A stretch of DNA of 36,590 nucleotides from Thiomonas sp. FB-6 (lineage in GTDB: Bacteria > Pseudomonadota > Gammaproteobacteria > Burkholderiales > Burkholderiaceae_C): assembly GCF_000377645.1 (NCBI RefSeq), contig NZ_KB898505.1, forward strand, positions 1 through 36,590, written 5' to 3'. Positions 8,217 to 16,841 of the stretch are shown in pieces. Position 1 is the first letter of the stretch; each line of letters begins with the position of its first letter. Position numbers and translations under genes: made by a program. Under the pieces are notes generated by a model. The model did no database searches, was not told the origin of the DNA, and saw only the letters and a list, made by a program, of their open reading frames with translations.

Positions 8217-9200
8217 CTAGCCGAAGCCCGGTAGGACGGAGTCTTCCAGCATGTCGGGGTCCTCGTGCAGCACGATGCCGCGCCAGGTTCCCTCGGCGGC
8301 CAGGCCGCGCACCAGTTCGCGCAAATGCTCGCGCACCGCGTGGGCGGCCGGCGAGAGCTTGTCCGGGGGTTGCGCGTAGAGGTAGTTCTTGCGCACGATC
8401 GGATGGTCGGAGATCTCCACGCAGCGCCAACCGTGGCTGCTCGCGGGGCGCGCGAACAGTGCCGACACCGGCTGGATGCTCAGGCCGATGTCGCGCTCCA
8501 CGCAGTTCATGAGCAGCGACAGCGAATCGATCTCCGCCACCGGCTGCAGGGGCACGCCGCCATGCTCGAATTCCATGGCCAGGCGCCTGCGCAGGCCATG
8601 CGCAGCCGTGGGCAGGATCAGCGGCAGCTCGGCTACCTCGCGCAGGCTCAGGGCCTGCACGTGTGAGGGGATGCGCGAGCAGCAGCCGGCCGATGCGATC
8701 ACGAACAACTGCTCGTCCAGCAACGGCTCGGACACCAGTTCGATCGCCGGCAGCTTGCGGAACAGCACCGCGATGTCGAACTGCCCGGCGCGGGCCAGCT
8801 GCTCGAGGTGTCCGCTCATGCCCTCGATGATGTTGAGCAGGATGCCCGGGTGGGTGCCGCGAATTCGTTCGAGCAAGGGCAGACCGAGGGCTCCCAGGGT
8901 GGTGGGCGCCAGCCCGACGCAGACCTGCCCGGTGAGTTGCGAGACTTCCTGGCGCGCGATCGCCTTGGTCTGGTTGAACTGGCGCAGCAGGAAGATGGCA
9001 TGGTTGTACAGCGCCTGCCCGTGCGAGGTCGGCCACACGCCGCGCGCGGTGCGGTTGAGCAGCTTGCGCCCGATCTCGTCCTCCAGCTTGGCCAGTTGCT
9101 GGCTCAGGCTGGGCTGCGACACATACAGCGTCTGCGAGGCCTTCGCGAGGCTGCCGCTTTCGACGATCTGCACGAAATAGCGCAACTGACGCATTTCCAT
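8217..9200 (-). CDS. LysR-family regulator (NAC/Cbl-like), divergent from the tcu-like operon
   Basis: 327-residue LysR-type regulator. The N-terminal helix-turn-helix reads MEMRQLRYFVQIVESGSL, followed by KASQTLYVSQPSLSQQLAKLE, the FVxIVESGSLAKAS pattern typical of the NAC-like subgroup. The effector domain begins near GQVCVGLAPTTLGALGLPLL. The C-terminus (about 25 residues after AHAVREHLRELVRG) is slightly longer than usual. It is transcribed away from the tcuA-like gene at 9345 across 144 bp that contain a T-N11-A palindrome, the classical arrangement for a LysR activator and its target. It also precedes the DODA and AroE-like genes on its own strand, so it may govern both arms of the locus. 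Confidence 0.94.
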   Translation of the reverse strand: MEMRQLRYFVQIVESGSLAKASQTLYVSQPSLSQQLAKLEDEIGRKLLNRTARGVWPTSHGQALYNHAIFLLRQFNQTKAIARQEVSQLTGQVCVGLAPTTLGALGLPLLERIRGTHPGILLNIIEGMSGHLEQLARAGQFDIAVLFRKLPAIELVSEPLLDEQLFVIASAGCCSRIPSHVQALSLREVAELPLILPTAAHGLRRRLAMEFEHGGVPLQPVAEIDSLSLLMNCVERDIGLSIQPVSALFARPASSHGWRCVEISDHPIVRKNYLYAQPPDKLSPAAHAVREHLRELVRGLAAEGTWRGIVLHEDPDMLEDSVLPGFG

Positions 9201-9264
9201 CGAGGGTCCCCGGGGCTCGCCGCCGCCCTGGAGATGGGCGTGCGCGGCCGAGCGGCGCAGCTTA

Positions 9265-9285
9265 GCAATAGGCCGCTCCTATAGC
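9265..9285. promoter_or_regulatory. Candidate LysR operator (T-N11-A palindrome)
   Basis: ATAGG (9268-9272) and CCTAT (9278-9282) form a perfect inverted repeat with a 5-bp spacer and fit the LysR box T-N11-A (T9269, A9281). With one mismatch the symmetry extends to GCAATAGG/CCTATAGC (9265-9285). It lies between the divergent LysR gene (start 9200) and the tcuA-like gene (start 9345), about 60 bp from each, where a LysR recognition site is expected. Confidence 0.65.
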
Positions 9286-9344
9286 CAGTATCGGTCGAAA
9301 GTATTTGTGCGAATGGCTGCGCGATCCGTACGCTGCGCCACACC

Positions 9345-10823
9345 ATGCAAGTCAGCTCCACGCATCACCAGGCCGCAGCGTCGGCGAAGTCTCCGGCATT
9401 CGCGGACTCGCAGGAAATTCCCGACGTGCTGGTCATCGGCGGAGGTAACGCCGCGCTGTGCGCCGCCATCAGCGCTCGCGAGCAGGGTGCGTCCGTGCTG
9501 CTGCTGGAGGCGGCGCCGCAGGAATTGCGTGGAGGCAACAGCGCCCATACCCGCAATCTGCGTTGCATGCACGGTGCGCCCACGCTGACATTGACCGAGG
9601 CCTACGGCGAGGACGAGTACTGGGAGGACCTGCTGCGCGTCACCGGCGGGCAGACCGACGAAGACCTGGCGCGCATGGCCATCCGCGGCTCCGCGCAGGC
9701 CCTGCCGTGGATGACGCGCCAGGGCGTGCGCTTCCAGGCCTCGCTGACCGGAACCCTGCAGCTCTCGCGCACCAACGCCTTTTTCCTGGGCGGCGGCAAG
9801 GCCCTGCTCAACACCTACTACCGCCGCGCCCGCGAGCTCGGCGTGCGCATCCGATACACGGCACGGGTCGACGAGCTGCACATCGGGGGCGGGCGATTCG
9901 AGGCGGCGACCGTGGAAGTCGGAGGACGCGTCGAACGCCAGCTGGCACGCAGCGTCGTGCTGGCGGCGGGCGGCTTCGAGTCCAACCTGCACTGGCTCCG
10001 GGATGCGTGGGGAGATGCCGCGGGCAATTTCCGCATCCGCGGCAGCGCGTTCAACCAGGGTGCCGTGCTGCGCCAGGTCATCGACGCGGGCGCCGTTGCC
10101 GTGGGCGACCCCAGTCAATGCCACGCGGTGGCGATCGACGCACGTGCACCGCGATACGACGGTGGCATCGTCACTCGGGTGGATGCTGTCTCGCTGGGCA
10201 TCGTCGTGAACAAGATGGCGCAGCGCTTCTACGACGAGGGCGAGGACTTCTGGCCCAAGCGCTATGCGATCTGGGGAAGATTGGTGGCGCGCGAGCCCGA
10301 CCAGATCGCCTATTCGATCGTCGACGCCAAGGCGATCGGGCGCTTCATCCCGCCTGTCTTCCCTCCGTTGAGCGCGTCCAGCGTGCACGAGCTTGCCGGC
10401 TTGCTGGGTCTGGACCCGCAGGCCCTGCAGGGCACCGTCGACGGCTTCAACGCCAGCGTGTGTCCGGGGCGCTTCGACCACACCGTGCTCGACGATTGCC
10501 GCACCGAAGGGCTCGTGCCCCCGAAGTCTCACTGGGCCGTCGCGCTGGATACGCCCCCCTATTACGCCTACCCGCTGTGCCCGGGAATCACCTTCACCTA
10601 TCTGGGTGTGAAGGTCGACGCGTCGGCGCGAGTCCAGTTCGAGCACGCGCCGGCCGGCAATGTGTTCTGCGCGGGCGAGATGATGGCCGGAAACATTCTG
10701 GGCAAGGGCTACCTGGCGGGCATCGGCATGACCATCGGGACTGTGTTCGGGCGCATCGCCGGCAGCGCCGCGGCGCAACAGGCCCTGGCCGCGCGACGCG
10801 CCGTGGGCATGCGGAATTCCTGA
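9345..10823 (+). CDS. tcuA: FAD-dependent dehydrogenase, tricarballylate dehydrogenase TcuA-like
   Basis: 492-residue flavoprotein of the fumarate reductase/succinate dehydrogenase family, closest in layout to TcuA, which oxidises tricarballylate to cis-aconitate. The N-terminal FAD site is DVLVIGGGNAALCAAISARE, followed by an acidic strand end (LLLEAAP) and the GGNSAHTRN segment typical of TcuA/CobZ. Later motifs include VLAAGGFESN and the C-terminal GNVFCAGEMMAGNILGKGYL FAD-contact region. About 25 residues precede the FAD motif; the ATG at 9345 is retained. The gene is followed 3 bp later by the TcuB-like electron-transfer partner, so electrons would pass from FADH2 through TcuB to the membrane. 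The substrate here may differ from tricarballylate, because the operon also carries a ThDP enzyme and an aldehyde dehydrogenase. Confidence 0.88.
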   Translation: MQVSSTHHQAAASAKSPAFADSQEIPDVLVIGGGNAALCAAISAREQGASVLLLEAAPQELRGGNSAHTRNLRCMHGAPTLTLTEAYGEDEYWEDLLRVTGGQTDEDLARMAIRGSAQALPWMTRQGVRFQASLTGTLQLSRTNAFFLGGGKALLNTYYRRARELGVRIRYTARVDELHIGGGRFEAATVEVGGRVERQLARSVVLAAGGFESNLHWLRDAWGDAAGNFRIRGSAFNQGAVLRQVIDAGAVAVGDPSQCHAVAIDARAPRYDGGIVTRVDAVSLGIVVNKMAQRFYDEGEDFWPKRYAIWGRLVAREPDQIAYSIVDAKAIGRFIPPVFPPLSASSVHELAGLLGLDPQALQGTVDGFNASVCPGRFDHTVLDDCRTEGLVPPKSHWAVALDTPPYYAYPLCPGITFTYLGVKVDASARVQFEHAPAGNVFCAGEMMAGNILGKGYLAGIGMTIGTVFGRIAGSAAAQQALAARRAVGMRNS

Positions 10824-10826
10824 GAC

Positions 10827-11978
10827 ATGAACGCACCGATTCGCATCGACATCCAGCCCGCTACCCCGCAGCTTCCGCTTGCCGACGCGCAACAGGAGAC
10901 CCGGCGGGTGGTCGACATCTGCAATGCCTGCCGCTATTGCGAGGGCTTCTGCGCCGTGTTCCCGGCCATCGAGCGGCGCCTGGATTTCAGCTCCGGCGAC
11001 CTGCAGCACCTGGCCAACCTGTGCCACAACTGCGGCGCGTGCCTGTACGCCTGCCAGTACGCGAGCCCGCACCCCTTCGAGGTCAACGTGCCGCGGTCGC
11101 TGGCGCGGCTTCGCGGGCACAGCTACGAACACTTCGCCTGGCCGGCGGCGTGGGCCGGCTTGTTGCGCAGGCAGGCGCCGTGGACTTTCGCCGCACTCTC
11201 CTTAGGACTGGGTGTGTTCCTGTTGCTGGGCACGCTGCACGGCGGCTGGCCGGCCGCGGGCAGCGCGGACTTCTACGCTGTGGTTCCGCACGACTGGCTG
11301 GCCGCGCTGTTCGGGGTGCTGGCGCTGTGGATCCTGCTCAGCATGGGCATGGGCCTGCGCGCCTACTGGCGCTTCATCGGCGGGCGGATTCCGGCGGGGC
11401 AGGGGGCGCCGGCGGCCGCAAGCGCGGCGGCCGACGCGCTCAGCCTGCGCTACCTGGACGGAGGCGGTGGCGGCTGCCACGACACCGACGATGAGCCCTC
11501 CGGCGCGCGCCGGCTGCTGCACCATCTGCTGGCCTATGGCTTCGCCATGTGCTTCGCGGCGACCTGCGTGGCGACCTTCGAGGCCTACGGGCTGGGGCGC
11601 GCTGCGCCCTACGCCTGGAACAGCCTTCCGGTCGGGCTGGGGTTCTCCGGGGGTGTGATGCAACTCGCAGGGGCGGGCGGCCTGCTGCGCCTGCGTCTTT
11701 TGCGCAACCCCCAGCAGGGCGACCCCGCGCAGCGGCCGATGGACCTGTGCTTCCTGGCCCTGCTGCTGGCGACCAGCGCCAGCGGGCTGATCCTGCTGGG
11801 TGCGCGCTCCACGCCGGCGATGGCGCCGCTGTTGTGCCTCCACCTGGGAATCGTCGCGGCCCTGTTCCTGAGCCTGCCCTACGGCAAGTTCGTGCATGCC
11901 GGGTACCGCGTGCTGTCCCTGTTCCGCGACGCGCTCGAGCGCCGCCGCGCCCCGGGGCCGGCGCTGGGCGGGGATTGA
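10827..11978 (+). CDS. tcuB: TcuB-like membrane iron-sulfur electron-transfer protein
   Basis: 383-residue partner of TcuA that reoxidises its flavin and passes electrons to the respiratory chain. Two ferredoxin-type [4Fe-4S] motifs lie near the N-terminus, C-x2-C-x2-C-x3-C at C32/C35/C38/C42 (CNACRYCEGFC) and C66/C69/C72/C76 (CHNCGACLYAC), each followed by the family's hydrophobic and proline-containing context. Downstream are about six hydrophobic segments, with histidines that could ligate haem as in TcuB-type cytochromes. A glycine-rich, low-complexity loop (GGGGGCHDTDDE) lies mid-protein. The start at 10827 is 3 bp after tcuA, indicating translational coupling. The next gene, the aldehyde dehydrogenase, follows after 42 bp. 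Confidence 0.88.
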   Translation: MNAPIRIDIQPATPQLPLADAQQETRRVVDICNACRYCEGFCAVFPAIERRLDFSSGDLQHLANLCHNCGACLYACQYASPHPFEVNVPRSLARLRGHSYEHFAWPAAWAGLLRRQAPWTFAALSLGLGVFLLLGTLHGGWPAAGSADFYAVVPHDWLAALFGVLALWILLSMGMGLRAYWRFIGGRIPAGQGAPAAASAAADALSLRYLDGGGGGCHDTDDEPSGARRLLHHLLAYGFAMCFAATCVATFEAYGLGRAAPYAWNSLPVGLGFSGGVMQLAGAGGLLRLRLLRNPQQGDPAQRPMDLCFLALLLATSASGLILLGARSTPAMAPLLCLHLGIVAALFLSLPYGKFVHAGYRVLSLFRDALERRRAPGPALGGD

Positions 11979-12020
11979 AGCGTCCGCGCTGGCTGGCGGC
12001 TCCGACACGACGACACGACC

Positions 12021-13445
12021 ATGAACACGATCCCCAATCTCATCGACGGCCGATGGCTCGACGGCGAGCACACCATCCCCGTCACCGACAAGTACACGCT
12101 GGAAGTGTGCGCGCAACTGCAGTGCGCTTCGCGTGCCCAGGTGGCGCAGGCCGTGGCCGCCGCGCAGGACTCCTTTCGCGCCCGGCGCCTCGGCGCAAGC
12201 GAGCGTGCGGAACTGCTCGAGCGGGCAGCCGTCCGGCTGGAGCAGCGAGGTGCCGAGCTGGTGCAGGCCATGCAGCGCGAGGCCGGCTTTCCCGAGGCCG
12301 ACGCGCAGGGCGAGCTGCGGCGCTGCCTGCAGACCTTCAAGCTGGCGGCCCAGGAGGGCCTGCGCATCACCGGAGAGGTGATTCCCATCGCCAGCGCCCC
12401 GGGCCAGGAGGGGCGCATAGGCTTCACCCGGCGCGTGCCCCTGGGCGTGGTGTGCGCCATCACCCCATTCAATTCGCCGCTGAACACCGTGGCGCACAAG
12501 GTCGCGCCGGCTCTGGCGGCCGGCAACACCGTGGTGCTCAAGCCCTCGCCACACGTGCCCACGCCCGCCAACATGATGGCCCAGGCGCTGCTGGACGCGG
12601 GGTTCCCGGCAGGGCACATCGCCGTGGTCCACGGGGGCGCGGAAGTAGCCGACGCCTTGCTGCAGGAGCAGACCGTGCGCTTCTATGCCTTCACCGGGAG
12701 CACCGAGGTGGGCAAGGCGATCCTGAGCAAGACAGGGCTGCGGCGCACGCAGATGGAACTGGGCAGCATCGCCTTCACCCTGCTCGATGCCGACATCGAC
12801 AGCCGGCGCGTGTTGCCCAAGGTGGTCAACGCGGCCTATCGCAAGGCGGGCCAGGTGTGCACGTCCATTCAGGTGCTGCTGGTGCACGAGAGCATCGCCG
12901 ACGCGGTGTCGGGGGAGCTCGCGGCGCGGGTCGCCGCCTTGCCCCATGGAGACCCGCGCGATCCGCGCACCGTGGTCGGGCCGATGATCAGCGAGACCGC
13001 GGCCGCCCGGCTGCAGGCGCGCATCGAAGCCGCCCTGGATGCCGGGGCGCGCAGGCTGGCCGGCGGTGCGCGGGAGCGCGCCGTGCTGGCTCCCACCCTG
13101 CTGGCCGACGTTCCTGAGCGAGCCGAAGTGCGCTGCGCCGAGATGTTCGGGCCGGTGATGTCCATCCTGCCCTTTGCCAGCGTGGAGCAGGCTTGCGCGA
13201 CGGTCAATTCCACGCCCTACGGCCTGGCCAGCGGCTATTTCACCAACGACCTGGACCACGTGTTCGAGGCCATGGAGCGACTTGACGTGGGCGGGCTGCA
13301 CATCAACGAGACCTCCAGCTCCAGGGTGGACCTGATGCCGTACGGGGGTGTCAAGGACAGCGGCTTCGGACACGAGGGACCGCGTTACGCCGTGATGGAA
13401 TTGACCGAGCAGCGCCTGGTGACCATGCGTTCCTCCCGCAATTGA
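12021..13445 (+). CDS. NAD(P)-dependent aldehyde dehydrogenase
   Basis: 474-residue member of the aldehyde dehydrogenase superfamily that oxidises an aldehyde to the acid. Hallmarks present: ITPFNSPLN with the catalytic-site asparagine, KPSPHVPTP for the cofactor, FTGSTEVGKAI, the general base in QMELGSIAFTLLDADID, and the catalytic cysteine in KAGQVCTSIQ. The C-terminal region has EMFGPVMSILPF and the usual GGVKDSGFGHEGPRYAV. The ELGS-I-AF wording resembles lactaldehyde- or phosphonoacetaldehyde-type enzymes more than betaine-aldehyde types, but the substrate cannot be assigned. No good ribosome site precedes the ATG at 12021. It is directly followed (12 bp) by the ThDP enzyme, a pairing seen when a 2-oxo acid or cyclic dione is cleaved to an aldehyde that is then oxidised. 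Confidence 0.93.
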   Translation: MNTIPNLIDGRWLDGEHTIPVTDKYTLEVCAQLQCASRAQVAQAVAAAQDSFRARRLGASERAELLERAAVRLEQRGAELVQAMQREAGFPEADAQGELRRCLQTFKLAAQEGLRITGEVIPIASAPGQEGRIGFTRRVPLGVVCAITPFNSPLNTVAHKVAPALAAGNTVVLKPSPHVPTPANMMAQALLDAGFPAGHIAVVHGGAEVADALLQEQTVRFYAFTGSTEVGKAILSKTGLRRTQMELGSIAFTLLDADIDSRRVLPKVVNAAYRKAGQVCTSIQVLLVHESIADAVSGELAARVAALPHGDPRDPRTVVGPMISETAAARLQARIEAALDAGARRLAGGARERAVLAPTLLADVPERAEVRCAEMFGPVMSILPFASVEQACATVNSTPYGLASGYFTNDLDHVFEAMERLDVGGLHINETSSSRVDLMPYGGVKDSGFGHEGPRYAVMELTEQRLVTMRSSRN

Positions 13446-13457
13446 AAGGAAACTCCG

Positions 13458-15248
13458 ATGCCGACGATGAATGGCGGGCAATTGATCACCCAGCACCTCG
13501 TGGACGAGGGCGTGCCCTACGTGTTCGGCGTGTGCGGGCACGGAAACGTGGGCATCCTCGATGCCTTGCACGAGCAGCGCGACCGCATCCGGCTGATCTC
13601 GCCGCGCCACGAGCAGTGCGCGGGCCACATGGCGGACGCCTACTTCCGCGTGCGTCATGAGCCCGTGGCAACCTTGACATCCACCGGCCCCGGCAGCGCC
13701 AACATCGTGATGCCGCTTGCCACCGCGCTGTCCGACTCCTCGGCCTTCCTGGCGATCACCGCCAACGTGCCCAGCACGCAGCAGAACCGCGCGCCCTTCC
13801 AGGAGCTGTACGCGCACAACCAGGCCGATTTCTCCAGTGTGCTCAAGCCGGTGGTCAAGCGCGCCTTCCAGCCTTCGCGCGTGGAGATGCTGCCGCTGGC
13901 GATGCGCCAGGCCTTCGACACCATGCTGATCGGGCGCCCCGGTCCGGTGAACATCGATGTTCCCTACAACCTGTTCCAGGAACAGGCCGAGCTGCGAACC
14001 CAGGCGGGGCAGCGCAACGGGAGCCATCGCCCCGGTGCGTCGGACGAGGACCTCGCGCAGGTGGTGGAACTGCTGCGCCAGGCGCGCCGTCCGGTGATGT
14101 TCATCGGGCACGGCGCGACCCTTTCGGAGGCCGGCGAGGACCTGGCCGCGCTGCAGCAGCGCCTGGGCATCCCGGTGATCACCTCGCCGAACGGCATGGG
14201 CTGCGTACCCTCCGGGGATCCGCTGACCCTGGGCTTCATCGGCCGCAACGGTACCTATCCCGCCAACGAGGCGGGGCGCCAGGCCGACCTGGTGCTGGCC
14301 ATCGGGGCGCGCTTCGATGACCGTTCTTCGTCGAGCTGGATCCCCGGCTATTCCTGGAATTTCCCGGCGACCAGGCTGGTACACGTGGACATCGATCCGC
14401 AGGAGCTCGGACGCAATTACCCGCCGACGCTAGGCCTGATCGCCGATGCGCGAACCTTCGCGCGCCAGCTGCTGCGGCGGCTGCATGCCGAGGACGGGCT
14501 GGACGCCACGCCCTATGCGGCCTGGCGCGAGCAGGTGGCGGGATGGAGCGCGCAGTGGGAAGCCTACGTGGCGCCGTCCCGTGAAGCTTCGGCGCAGCCG
14601 CTGCACCCCATGAGCGTGGTCGCGACTGCCCAGAAGGTTCTTCCCGAGGACGTGGTGCTGTGCCTGGACTCAGGCGTGCACCACAACTGGTTCATGCAGT
14701 TCTGGAAGCCTGCGCGGGCGCAGAGCATGCTCAACAGCTGGGGCTATTCCTCCATGGGATTCGGCGTCTGCGGGGTGCTCGGCGCCCAGTTGGCGGCACC
14801 CGAGCGGCCGTGCGTCGCCGTGGTCGGGGACGGCGGGTTCACGATGACGCCGTACGTGGTGGCCACCGCGGTGGAGTACCAGCTGCCCTGCGTGTGGGTG
14901 GTCTGGAACAACTTCGCCTGGGGTGCGATCCGTGACCTGCAGTACGGGCTGTTCGAAGGGCGCGAGATCGGTACCGCCTTCTACCACGGGGACACCGGCG
15001 AGCGCTACAACCCGGACTTCGCTGCCTGGGCGCGTGCCTGCGGCGCCGAGGGCATGACGGTGCAACGTCTGGCCGATCTCGGCCCGGCCATCGAGCGTGC
15101 GCTGGCCCTGCGCCGGCCCTGCGTGATCGACGTGTTCGTGGATGGCGACATCCGGCCGCCTTCCACCGGCACCTGGCAGCTGCCGCCGATTCCCTATCGG
15201 GAGCCGGTGTACGGCGCGCGCCATCTGGCCGGCGGCGGGCCGGTCTGA
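13458..15248 (+). CDS. Thiamine-diphosphate-dependent enzyme (acetolactate synthase/decarboxylase family)
   Basis: 596-residue ThDP enzyme with the three-domain acetolactate-synthase/2-oxoacid-decarboxylase layout. The N-terminal pyrimidine domain has the catalytic glutamate (E52, PRHEQCAGHMADAY). The middle domain spans about residues 190-340. The C-terminal pyrophosphate domain has the GDG...NN cofactor motif (VVGDGGF to VVWNN). Activity could be 2-oxo-acid decarboxylation, carboligation, or ring opening of a cyclic 1,2-dione as in the IolD/cyclohexane-1,2-dione hydrolase relatives; sequence alone does not decide. No biosynthetic small subunit (IlvH) is nearby, which argues against housekeeping acetolactate synthase. 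The ribosome site AAGGAAA precedes the ATG. It sits between the aldehyde dehydrogenase and a FAD dehydrogenase in the same operon. Confidence 0.88.
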   Translation: MPTMNGGQLITQHLVDEGVPYVFGVCGHGNVGILDALHEQRDRIRLISPRHEQCAGHMADAYFRVRHEPVATLTSTGPGSANIVMPLATALSDSSAFLAITANVPSTQQNRAPFQELYAHNQADFSSVLKPVVKRAFQPSRVEMLPLAMRQAFDTMLIGRPGPVNIDVPYNLFQEQAELRTQAGQRNGSHRPGASDEDLAQVVELLRQARRPVMFIGHGATLSEAGEDLAALQQRLGIPVITSPNGMGCVPSGDPLTLGFIGRNGTYPANEAGRQADLVLAIGARFDDRSSSSWIPGYSWNFPATRLVHVDIDPQELGRNYPPTLGLIADARTFARQLLRRLHAEDGLDATPYAAWREQVAGWSAQWEAYVAPSREASAQPLHPMSVVATAQKVLPEDVVLCLDSGVHHNWFMQFWKPARAQSMLNSWGYSSMGFGVCGVLGAQLAAPERPCVAVVGDGGFTMTPYVVATAVEYQLPCVWVVWNNFAWGAIRDLQYGLFEGREIGTAFYHGDTGERYNPDFAAWARACGAEGMTVQRLADLGPAIERALALRRPCVIDVFVDGDIRPPSTGTWQLPPIPYREPVYGARHLAGGGPV

Positions 15249-15262
15249 CCCGCGCCGCACGG

Positions 15263-16792
15263 GTGAAGGGCATGGGTGAATCCCGACAACAGGCGGCGGT
15301 GCCGGCGCCGCTGCAGGCCGACGTCGTGATCGTCGGAGCCGGCGGCGCCGGCCTGGCGGCGGCCATCGAGGCCCGGGCTGCCGGCGCGAGTGTCTGGGTG
15401 CTCGAGAAGGGTGGGGCGCCGGGCGGGTCGACGGCCCTGTCCGTCGGCTCGGTGACCTGTACCGGCACCAGGCTGCAGCGTGCGGCCGGCATCGACGACG
15501 ACCCGGTTGCGCACTGGGAGGACATGGCAGGTTTCGACGGCCCGCTGCTCGAGCGCGACAACCGGGCTCTGGCGCGCGTGTTGTGCGAGGAGATCCCCGC
15601 GACCTTCTCATGGCTGGAAGCCCACGGCGTGCGTTTCGCCGGCCCCTTTCCCGAGCCCCCGCACCGGCGCGCGCGCATGCACAACGTGTTGCCGAATTCG
15701 CGTGCCTTCGTGCACCACCTGGCCCGCGCCGCGCGGCGCTCGGGCGTGCGCTTCGCCCTGCGCGCACGTGCGGTGCGGCTGCTGCGGCAGGATGGGCGCG
15801 TCGCGGGCGTGGTCTACGAGCAGGACGCGCGCGAGCAGGTGGTGCAGGCGGCCCGCGCGGTCGTGCTGGCCAGCGGGGACTTCACCAACAGCCCGGAGTG
15901 CAAGCGGCGCTTCATGGGCGCGGACGCGGCTCGCGTGCCCGGCGTGAACGCGCTGGCCACCGGCGACGGCCAGCGCATGGCCGAGAGTCTGGGCGCCATC
16001 GTGCTCAACGGGGACCTGGCGCTGGGGCCTGAACTGCGCTTCGCGCCTCCGGACGGCGGATCGTGGGTGCATCGGCTGCCGCCGTCGCCGCTGCTGGCCG
16101 CAGCCATGGCAGGCGCGATGCGCAAGCTCCCCGCCGCCTGGCTGCGCCCGTTCATCGTGCGCTTCATCGCGACCGCTCTGGCGCCGAGCCTGCAGTTGTT
16201 CGAGCTCGGTGCGCTGTTGGTGGATGCGCGCGGACAAGCGGTCTCGGCCCCGCCGGCGCAGCTCGCGGAAGCCCTGGCGGCGCGCGAGCCTGGCAGCGGA
16301 TTCATCGTGATGGACTGGCCCACGGCGCAGCGGTTCCGCGCTCCGCCTCATTCCGTTTCCACCGCGCCCGGGATCGCCTACGCCTACCTGGACGACTACG
16401 CACGCATCCGGCCGCGCATCCATTTCGAGGCGGATTCGGTCGGGGGGCTTGCCGCCGCGTGCGGCATGTCGGTCACCGCGCTGGAGGCCGCCCTGGGTGA
16501 GCGCGCCCGCGGCGCGGGCTTCGTCGCGCTGGGGCCGGTGCGGCCCGTGTTCGTGCACAGCGAGGGCGGTCTCGCGGTGGATGAGGCGCATCGTGTCCTG
16601 GATCGGCAGGGCCGGCCGCTCGCGGGCCTGTACGCCGCCGGTTCGGTCGGGCAGGGGGGGCTGTTGCTCAAGGGGCACGGCCACCATCTCGCCTGGGCTT
16701 TCGTGTCCGGCCGGCGTGCCGGACGCAACGCGGCGCTCGCCGCGGGGGGGACGGCGGGCGGCGCCGGGCATTCGCTCGCCGAAGACGGTTGA
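15263..16792 (+). CDS. FAD-dependent oxidoreductase, fumarate reductase/3-ketosteroid-dehydrogenase-like
   Basis: About 509-residue flavoprotein of the FAD_binding_2 superfamily and the second such enzyme in this operon. The FAD-binding N-terminus is DVVIVGAGGAGLAAAIEARA, followed by VWVLEKGGAPGGSTAL; VVLASGDFTNS and the C-terminal LAGLYAAGSVGQGGLLLKGH complete the cofactor cradle. Enzymes of this group insert or remove C=C bonds next to carboxyl or keto groups. The open frame begins with GTG at 15263, but the ATG at 15272, preceded by GAAGGG, may be the true start; the difference is 3 residues. No iron-sulfur partner of its own is present, so it might use TcuB or a soluble acceptor. Confidence 0.87.
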   Translation: MKGMGESRQQAAVPAPLQADVVIVGAGGAGLAAAIEARAAGASVWVLEKGGAPGGSTALSVGSVTCTGTRLQRAAGIDDDPVAHWEDMAGFDGPLLERDNRALARVLCEEIPATFSWLEAHGVRFAGPFPEPPHRRARMHNVLPNSRAFVHHLARAARRSGVRFALRARAVRLLRQDGRVAGVVYEQDAREQVVQAARAVVLASGDFTNSPECKRRFMGADAARVPGVNALATGDGQRMAESLGAIVLNGDLALGPELRFAPPDGGSWVHRLPPSPLLAAAMAGAMRKLPAAWLRPFIVRFIATALAPSLQLFELGALLVDARGQAVSAPPAQLAEALAAREPGSGFIVMDWPTAQRFRAPPHSVSTAPGIAYAYLDDYARIRPRIHFEADSVGGLAAACGMSVTALEAALGERARGAGFVALGPVRPVFVHSEGGLAVDEAHRVLDRQGRPLAGLYAAGSVGQGGLLLKGHGHHLAWAFVSGRRAGRNAALAAGGTAGGAGHSLAEDG

Positions 16793-16793
16793 C

Positions 16794-16810
16794 GGGGACC
16801 CTCGGTCCCC
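16794..16810 (+). repeat. Hairpin between the FAD enzyme and the receptor gene
   Basis: GGGGACC-CTC-GGTCCCC forms a 7-bp perfect stem immediately after the stop codon at 16792. No T-run follows. It may act as an mRNA-processing or stability element letting the downstream receptor be made in excess, as often seen for periplasmic binding proteins; this role is inferred. Confidence 0.4.
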
Positions 16811-16841
16811 CATGCATACAACGATTCCAAGAGGAGACAAC

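Noticed and set aside
11202-14384. A 1060-codon open frame on the minus strand opposite tcuB, the aldehyde dehydrogenase and the ThDP gene
   Set aside because: It runs antisense through three well-supported genes, has low-complexity Arg/Gly/His-rich content and no domain; it is a by-product of high GC at third codon positions.
13458-15248. Assignment of the ThDP gene as housekeeping acetolactate synthase (ilvB)
   Set aside because: No ilvH/ilvN or ilvC neighbour and a catabolic context; family membership alone does not support that name.
16794-16810. Hairpin as an intrinsic terminator splitting the 13.5-kb operon
   Set aside because: No T-run follows the stem and the next gene is tightly linked in function; kept only as a processing or stability candidate.
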